A stretch of 64,000 nucleotides of DNA from Riptortus pedestris (taxonomy: Eukaryota; Arthropoda; Insecta; Hemiptera; Alydidae). A program made the translations under genes and the position numbers. The stretch covers positions 107,595,001-107,659,000 of the forward strand of contig CM032231.1 of the NCBI GenBank assembly GCA_019009955.1, given 5' to 3'. Positions 41,786 through 51,852 of the stretch are shown one piece after another (position 1 is the stretch's first letter; every line of letters begins with the position of its first letter). Below the pieces are notes generated by a model. The model saw only the letters and a program-made list of their open reading frames with translations. It was not told where the DNA came from and did not search any database.

Positions 41786-42603
41786 CTGTTTCTCTAGTGG
41801 TCGAAATTATTGTTTAATCGATACCGAACTCGATATTTAGTCGTTTTATGTAAAAAGAAAGATCAAGTTCGTTAATGGCTGAAATGGGACCAGGTGGGTG
41901 GGGGGGTTTAGAGGGGAGGAATTTCGAAGATTCGAAATATCTCTTGTACTATACGTCGGGTCGAAAAATTGTATAGAGACAATCGTATTGCAAATTAAAT
42001 TTAATATGAATATTGTCTTTTACATATTTTCCGTATAATGAGTATTAACCAAGATATTTGGATTTTTGATTTACGCTCTTAGTAAACTCCTACTAGTGTC
42101 ATATTAATAATAAGCTGTTTTATCATGTCCACTTCATTGCAATGCTAAATACCAAATATTGTTTTAATTGAACTTTAATTTTGTGAGATCTATGCAATTA
42201 CGTTCTGCTTATCTCCACTCTTTTTCTTGCTCTTCGATTACTATAATTTGAGCGATTGAGATAAAAATTTTTCTGATTCATTATTAATTACAGCACTAGC
42301 TATAGGAAAAAGTTTTAAATTAAAAATTAATATTTTATACTAAGATATATTTCATTAGTTGTTTTTCTTTCCGGCCCAATTAGCCTAAGTGGACGTTAAT
42401 CTGAAATGTACAAAATCGGTTCTATGTAATGTTTCGATCCGACGCATTATAACGGAGATGAAAAGAACTTTCGAAATTCCCCTCCATCTAACCCCCCCCC
42501 TCCTTTCACCTGTCGGATTTCAGCCATTATTGAACTTGATCTTTAGTTTTATATATCGAGTAACGGTCAAACAAAAATTGCGGGCACTAGAGCATTAAAA
42601 GAC

Positions 42604-42659
<56 letters not shown>

Positions 42660-43142
42660 ATATTCTACAGTTTTGAATGGACCTCATTTTCGTCATCTTT
42701 TGAGTAAGAGATCGATCCTTAAGGGGAATTTGCTATAATCTGCTAAGAATTTTAGAAAACCGAGTCTTGTGCACCAACCCTAACAGCTGATCTCCCTTGG
42801 GGATTGAAGGATTGTTTACTAAATATATCTGAATACTGGGATAAGAGGTTTCTTGAATTAACACTAAAGTGGTCTAAATGTTTCGAAATGGTCGAACTTC
42901 CTAGTTTGATATATTTTTCTATTTATTATTTAATTTATCCATGTTTTCTAATTTTTTTTATACATGTCACATATTGTATGCATTGTAAACGGAGATGAAA
43001 AGAACTTTCGAAATTCCCCTCCATCTAACCCCCCCCCTCCTTTCACCTGTCGGATTTCAGCCATTATTGAACTTGATCTTTAGTTTTATATATCGAGTAA
43101 CGGTCAAACAAAAATTGCGGGCACTAGAGCATTAAAAGACAA

Positions 43143-43202
<60 letters not shown>

Positions 43203-46200
43203 TTTTGAATGGACCTCATTTTCGTCATCTTTTGAGTAAGATCGATCCTTAAGGGGAATTTGCTATAATCTGCTAAGAATTTTAGAAAACCGAGTCTTGT
43301 GCACAACCCTAACAGCTGATCTCCCTTGGGGATTGAAGGATTGTTTACTAAATATATCTGAATAATGGGATAAGAGGTTTCTTGAATTAACTCTAAAGTG
43401 GTCTAAATGTTTCGAAATGGTCGAACTTCCTAGTTTGATATATTTTTCTATTTATTATTTAATTTATCAATGTTTTCTAATTTTTTTTATACATGTAACA
43501 TATTGTATGCATTGTAAGTACCAAGTTGAATTAATTTTATTTTTTTTATTTTATAAATTTGCTACGATGATAACATATATTTCTTCGTTTTAGTGTACAG
43601 ATTTAGGGACTCCACAGCAGGGAAGAAAAGCAGCTCCACAAATAATGGCTCTAGTCGATCAGCCAAGGAGGTAAGTTTCTGCCTGGCAACATGTACTATT
43701 TCTTTTGAACTGTTGCAAATAATATCGAGATCCTTATTTTACATTTTCTGAAAAATAAATCAATGAGCATATTAATTAATTGAGTTTTTAATGTTTTAAG
43801 ATGTAATTTTTATGAGGCCAATCGACAATTATCCAATGTTGTTTCAGTAGCTGAAAAGCCATTATATATAGAATTGTAAGAGAAAATAGTAAATTAAAAA
43901 AAATTATAGCAGCCCAAAATAGCATTTAATATTTCTTAAAACTTAATTTCGAGTAGTTTATAATTAATTACTTTTTTACAAGAAGCATTTGTTTATTAGG
44001 TGAATCAAATAGTATAATCGGCAACTATGAGTATAAGTAATTTTTTTTCTATTTAATTATGCCCATTCTACAATAATCATTAATGAAATCTCACCGTTAA
44101 GAAATCTATAAGTAATTAAATTTAAGTATTTGTGGCTCCTCTACATAACTAGAACTTACATGTCGTGTTCCATTTATACAATTGGAAATTTTAAAAATTA
44201 TAGGTTGACGAAGACGTTTCATGATGTATTCACTTATTGTTAAGGTCCGATAACTAAAAGTGGGAATTTATTGAGGGCTGAAAATTAAATAAATCCGAAC
44301 AACTTCTGCAATGATTGTAGAAAATTAAATTTACAACAAGAATGGGTTTATGATTTTTCCATCCCACTCGTAGTTACGGAGAAATTGTGAAGTTTCCGTT
44401 TTCCTCCTACCTCAGGCTATTTCAGCCGTTAACGCACTTCATCTTTAGTTGTACATCGGATCCTTATATATCGAGTATTGTAATAATTAAAGAAGAATTG
44501 TCACCACTAGAGTGGTGGATTTATATAACTTTGTACAGCCCTACTAGATAGGACATTTGATGACATTTTTCATGTACGAAAACAACCTTAAAGGTGATTT
44601 TCCTTAAGACTTCAAATAAAGTGCTTCATAATATAACAGATTATTCTTAAGATTTCCCTTAAGGGAAATCAGCTATTGAGGTTGTACTCATGTCGGAATT
44701 TTCGAAGTTTTTCTTCAAATGTCCATCGATCCCACCTAGTAGATGACGAAAATGAGGCCCGTTCAAAACAGTATATATATTTTTTTTTACCGCGTTTCGT
44801 AAACGCTCTAGCGCAATTTTTGGTTCGTTATCGTTACCAAAGATTTAGTCGTTTTATGTAAAAGGACGGATCACTCTTAATCGGAAATCGGACCAGTGGG
44901 AGGGGGGGTTTAGAGGTGAGGGTTTTTGAAAATTCGAAATATCTCCGTTACTATACGTCGGATCGAAAAATTGTACAGGATTAATCTTATTGCAAATTAA
45001 ATGTACTATAAATATTGTTATTTACATTTATTCTCTATCTTGAATATTAACCGAGATATTTGCATTTTTCAGTTTCCAGCCATCAGCAAACCGCCACTTC
45101 TACTCATGTTTCATACACAATACTCCGCTTCATAATAAATCACATTATTCGAAGTTTAAATACCAAAAATTGTACTCAAGAGACCTTTATTAAACGAGAT
45201 ACATGCAAATATGTCCCTAGGATAGTTATTCTGTTTTGGACTAAAAATGAATTAGTTGATTGATTATAACAATTATTCTAAAATATTTCAGTACTAGATA
45301 TAGTGAATAGTTCTCAATAATTTAATATGTTATATTCTAAAATATTCAGTAATAGTGTTTCTTTCCGGTGTGAGGCGGGCAGAACCGTTTCTTTACATTT
45401 CTAACCTAACGCTTCCTGTCGGCAGGTTATTGAAATTGGATGAAACATTTCTTATTTCCGTTTGTATTTATTCACGGTGTTGTGTTACCAGTATGTATAT
45501 TTATCAATTACTAAACTTCACAAGGGAAATCTGCTTAGTTTACGCAGCCCCTGCGTGACGGACTTTTTCATCTCCTAGTTAGGATCGATGGAAATTTTTA
45601 AAAGATCGTATTGTGAGTAACAGCTTGTTCCCTTGAGGGTTGAGGAATCACTTACTAAAGTTATCTGAATGACGGGATATGAAGTTTCTTGAAATAATTG
45701 TAACGTGTTATACACATATGTAAATACCATAAGCTCATGTACTTCAACAACATCAATTGCTGATTTCCCCAAAAAGGCTGAAAGAATTCATTGGTATTAT
45801 TAATGTGAAAGAAATAATACTGAAACTATTCCAAATATGACAGAATAAATGGGAATAGGGGAGTGTTTAGTAGGATGTGGGTATGAGAGCAGAGGACAGG
45901 TTGTTAGTTGGAAATTGACACCCCTTTAGCAGTTTCAGCATCCCAGTTTGCCTGACAGCAGGCTGGCCTGTGATATCAGCCAATGACAGCATATACCAGC
46001 CAATAATTGGATCATTCATACTCCTATACCGGCCTCTTGTTTAACATGCCCATGTCACATAGGTCTATTGGTCCATAAGAAATTACGTTAATTAAACCCT
46101 CAATGGAATCCATGTTGCAATTATAGGAAATGTAGTGTCCATTAGGCGTACAATCTTTTAACTCCCCTATATTGAAAGTTCCATTATTATTTGTGATTAA

Positions 46201-46604
46201 TAATAAATCATTCCTAATCAACTTAACTCCTCGAGGATGATTCAGGTAAAAAAAAAAGTCAGTCACGCAGGGGCTGCTTAAACTAAGCAGATTTCCCACG
46301 TGAGGTTGTACCATAGATAAATCTACATACTGGTCACACCACCGTCAAAATTAAGTGAATAAATACAAACGGTAATGGGAAGTATTATAGTCAATTTTAA
46401 AAATCTCCCAACGGAAAGTGTCTGAATTGCAAACAAACAGGTCTGCCAACCGCTCAGAACCGGAAAGAAAAACAATTATTGAAATATATCTGAATATAAC
46501 GTACTAATTTAGTTGAAAACTATGAGCTATTTAGCTAGTGCTGTGATTTATATTTGGTATTTAACTTTATAAAGATGTGGTTCATGATCGGTAACAGACA
46601 AGTG

Positions 46605-46694
<90 letters not shown>

Positions 46695-47689
46695 AAACAG
46701 GCCTAATGGGAACAAAGAAATTTCAGTGTCCGATTTTACTGGTAAACAAACTTACAAATTATGAAAAAGTACATATTTCCAATTTTACGAGTAGTGGATA
46801 TTGTCATGTTCACTGACGCAGTCTCATCCACGAACATAAAAAGTCCGTTACGCAGGGGCTGCGTTAACTAAGCAGATTTCCCACTTGCGTCACGTATTTC
46901 CATATATCTCATGACGTAAACGTTCAATGAGAACAATATTCGTTAATTATGCTTCAAATAAAGTGCTTCATAATATATCAGCTTATTGTTGATATGGCAT
47001 GACTAGGATGACTAGGTGGTTACCGATGGAGGAAAACTAAAAAACGCAAATATCTCCGTTAATATTTTAGTAATAATGAAAAAAAATGCACATATCAACA
47101 TTTGTAGAAAATTGCATTTGCAATTTAAAATTTTTTCGATCCAACGCATAATAACGGAGATATTAAGAATTTTCGAAATTCTGCCCCTCTTAAACCCCCC
47201 ATCGCCCCCCACCCCCTACCCCTTGTCCGATTTCAGCCGTTAACGAATTTGTTCTTCGTCTCCATGGCATGCTGCAATTGTCATCTAGGGGTGTCCATGT
47301 AAAAGGTCCACTCGGGCCTACCACGGGACTTACAACAAAATCATATTTTGTAAAGGATATTTCGCAAATAGGTTTCAGCTTGCCAATCCTTCTACCAGGA
47401 CGCGTTAGTGGAATAGCGAGAGTTTAAGACGTGATTCCTTTGGGGTTGACTTGGGAATCTTGAGCCGTCTGAGCCCTGGCTACTGGCAAGGTGCCCTGTG
47501 GAAGATGTGCTGGGCATTGTTCCCTCGTGGTTGTAATCAAGCACGTCAGTCTACTGGGGGCCTCCTACTTCTAGCTTCAAAACCTAATGGCGAATTGGCC
47601 CTAGATTCTGGCTAATGATCATGGAGGTCTATATTGTTAACGAATTGCTGTGAGTGATTTGCACTGGGTCATCTCTGACTAATTTGCTA

Positions 47690-47752
<63 letters not shown>

Positions 47753-48316
47753 AATTGTATGACAAGGGTCTCCAATTAAATAAACATTTTTTTCGGTGCA
47801 AACTTTATTGAAACTGCCTTACATGTTTCGTGGCTTCTTTACTTCTTGACGGGCTATCCCTTTAAAAAAAAATAATAAAAATAAAAAAAAAATATATAAA
47901 AACTAATAATAACATTAATTTAACACATCCCTCAAGCAGTTCTTTTGTTATATATTGTATTAGTAGGTGCCTCAATCTATGATATATTTATTAATTCTAA
48001 TTATAAATTGCTACTTACATTTCTGAAGTGCTCGTTTACCTTTTACATAAAGGTGAGTCTGTCCTCACAGAGGAGGTAGATGGTACTGAGAGGTTCCCGA
48101 GGTAGGTTAAATCAGCTGATTAAAGATCGATTATTTACAAGTCAATCTTGAACTCGATTTTTTCGCGTCATAATTTAAAATCTATTAATTTAAGATAAAA
48201 TGTTATAGAATATATGGTTGAAGTATTTGATTTCTGTTTTTTTTTTTTTGTTTACTGAACTTTTTCTATTTTTTATTATGTGGATGTTCTCTTTTATTTT
48301 CGGTTTTGTATTATTT

Positions 48317-48386
<70 letters not shown>

Positions 48387-51300
48387 AAACACTCTCGCTC
48401 TCGCAATTTTTGTCTGATAGTTACCAAACTCGTTACTTAAAGGTTTTTTAAAATGAAGATCAAGTTCCATAACACACTAGTGGAAGTCACTGTGATCTGT
48501 GTGAAAGAATATGCTGGAAGGAATTATATGAAATTCAATCAAGAGTTGTTTTCACAATATGGGTAACAATTTCTGACGGCTTCAAGATAAGAAGCAGAAA
48601 AGGTAGAGAAATTTCACATTTCTACATTGCCCTGCTTTGAATAATGCCTCCTCCCATGGACCTTCAAAAGGATTGTGAAATTAGAACTCATTGTTCCTCC
48701 TAATGGGGAAGCTCCTGATTACTTTCACCCTTCGCTATAAAGGATTACGGTGGCGTGAATTTCTTAAAAAAATTATGAAAAGATTGGAACGTAAGGGGAA
48801 CAAAAAGAAAGAATAATTGATAAAAAGCCCTGAGACCACTCTTGAAGCGGAGAACGAGCAAACACTTTTACTCATTCCGCAATGCGGCATCTTCACTTTA
48901 CTGAGATTTAAAGGGATTTATCAATCCTATCAGTATATTCCTCCAATCATCTATAGAACATCTAAGAAGTCTATACTTTATGATATTCCTTGGAGTATAA
49001 AATAAATCCATTGTCATCATTTTTTCTCCTCACCACAGGACAAAAAATACTCAAATCTTAAATTTATGTATCATTTTCAATACTTTGTATGCTTTAATAA
49101 GCTATGCTACTTTGAATATTTTAAACGAGTTAATGTGATTATTAATAAAGAAAAGAGAACTACTATAAATTAACATAAAACATATTTACTTAATTTTGTG
49201 ATTATTTACCGCCTACATGCTGAAATTATGAAGAAATATATTAATTTAATAAAATGCAAATTGAAAGAGGACTCCGTAGGACAAATTATAAATAGAAATA
49301 ATTCCACTCATCACCCTCCTAAAAAAATCTGTGTTATTTGGTGAACTTAAATATTAGTCTTGAGGAAAAAGATTTCATAAATTATTTAATAGTAAATATT
49401 AAAAAAATAAATTGTGGGAGCATTGTAATTAATTCCGTTGTCTGGTTATAAAGGATCTAGTGTTAAGTTTAAACAACCACTAAAAAAAAAACAGCCACGA
49501 CATAAAATAATACATCAATGGGCTTTTTTCTTGTACGCTATTTGTATGTAATACAATTAAATAAATTATGAAAATCTGAGTTGTATAGAGCATCCTTGCC
49601 TTGCACTGAAATGTAACGGGCAAATGATAGTGAGTTTTCCCAGTACCTAAAAGTAATGATTGGCACCGAAACAAATGAAGGAAAGGAGGCAGAAGAGAGG
49701 CTACCCGTTTCCCGTTGCCTTCTGCTTGAGGCTATCCAACAACAAAGTCGTCGGAAATAGTGGAAAAAAATCCTCTCCAGGTCAGAATTATTAAACTAGG
49801 TTTCCATTAAATACCAGCACTCCACTATTAATTAAAGTAGAGAAACTGGTCTTTTATTTATTCCTCTATGATAAGTAACTATCATCTGGTCATATCAGGT
49901 AAGAATTATAAGAGAGCCAACCCTACCGTAGAACGCTTAAATTACGCCCGTCACGCAGGAGCTGCGTTACCTAAGCAGATTTCCCACGTTCATCAAGTAT
50001 TTGCATTTATTTGACAACGCAAAAGTTCAATATGAGAACAATATTTGGTATTTAGGCTTCAAATAAAGTGCTTCATATTATAACAGATTACTGTTAATAT
50101 GACATGAGAAGGTTCCCTGAAGCTCGAAAACTAAAAAAATCAAATATCCCGGCTAGTAATCATGATATTTATAACATTTATAGACCATTTAAATTCCAAT
50201 AATATTGGCTATTGGACACTTTTTCGATCCGACGTATAATATTGAAGATGTTTCGAATTTTCGAAATTTCTACCCTCTAAACCCCTCCCCCACAGTCCGA
50301 TTTCAGCCGTTAACGGATCGGTAACGGACAGATATATAATAACTGTGCATATAGGAAATCATTATTATTAATTTCAGGCCTCCCTTATAACCCCCACTCC
50401 TGCCCGTCCCTAGAAATGTTGGTATGGCTTATTAAAAGGAAATCGTTAGTATTAATTCACATAGCGAGTTTGGTTTAGTTCGGTTGAGTCTTTTGTGCCA
50501 AATAAAATTGTGGACTCCCGCTATAGTTTTTAACGTAGAACTCATTTATACTTCCGTATACAGCAAAAGTGCATATAACAAAAGTTACTTTAAATTACAA
50601 AATAAACAACTTTTGTTATGTGCATATTTATATAGGAGTGGGGGTTATAAGGGAGGCCTGAAATTAAAAATAGCGATATTTCGTTTCCTATTGCTTTTTC
50701 AGCAAATATGCACATAACAAAAGTTGTTTATTTTGTTATTTAGAGTAACTTTTGTTATATACACTTTTGTCGTTAACCGAAGTTTAAAAAAATTATAGCG
50801 GGAGTCAACAATATTATTTGCCAAAAAAGACTCAACCAAACTAAATAAAACTCGGTATGTGTATTAGCATTAATTCCCCATGATTATAAGTTATATTAAA
50901 ATTTTTAGGTTCGAACGGGAGGGGGGTTAAAAGGAGACCTGAAATAAAAATTCACCATATTTACATGTATAAGCCATACCAACATTTCTATGGACGGGTA
51001 GGAGTGGGGGTTATAAGGGAAGCCTGAAATTAAAAATAGTGTTATTACGTTTCCTATTGGTTTTTCCACAAATATAAACATAACAAAAGTTGTTTATTTT
51101 GTTATTTGGAGTAACTTTTGTCATATACACTTTTGTCATATACCTAAGTATAAATGAGTTATACGTTAAAACTTTAGCGGGCACTAACGACTGAACCGAA
51201 CTTAACAAAACTCGGTATGTCAATTAGCATTAATTTCCCATGATTATAAGTTATATTAAAATTTTTAGGTTCGAACGGAGGGGGGTACATGTATAAGAGA

Positions 51301-51506
51301 CGGGAAATATAAGAATATCGAAGACTGTGAAGCCTTATCGAACAAATAATTATATTATTAGCAAATCCACGGCAAAGATGTGCATCAATCCTAAACACTG
51401 GGACGGGTAAATGTCAAAATATTGTGCAATGTAAAGCCTGCTAAAAAATACCATCACCATTCAGCCTCAAATGAATTCCCGGGCGAAGCCGGGTATCTGA
51501 GCTAGT

Positions 51507-51560
<54 letters not shown>

Positions 51561-51799
51561 GAACGTACCTCATTTTCGTCATCTAATAGGTAGGAACGAT
51601 GGACAGTTGAGGACATTTTTTTCAAAAATCGTGTTATGAGTACAACCTGAATAGCTTTTTTCTCTTAAAGGAAATCTACTTAATTGATAGGTATTATCGT
51701 GTAGTTGTAAACAGAATGCAACTTCAGTATATCTGTAAACTTGACAAAATTGCAGTGCTAATTATCACAAGGAGATTTCAGGACAATGATGAGACCATC

Positions 51800-51852
<53 letters not shown>

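Larger units (their letters stand above)
37924..42375 (-). mobile_element. HINE-like element (type L) split by family B, mariner and LINE insertions
   Basis: The left piece 37924-38040 is the 3' tip and 3' block. The right piece 41733-42375 is TA array, core and type L leader. The 5' terminus is lost at TCTTTCCGGCC. Between them lie two family B units and a mariner-like element that itself holds a LINE piece. Confidence 0.75.

Noticed and set aside
43594..43600. Alternative acceptor CAG at 43600 for exon 12
   Set aside because: In phase 0 it gives ATT TAG at once. The upstream TAG keeps the frame open.
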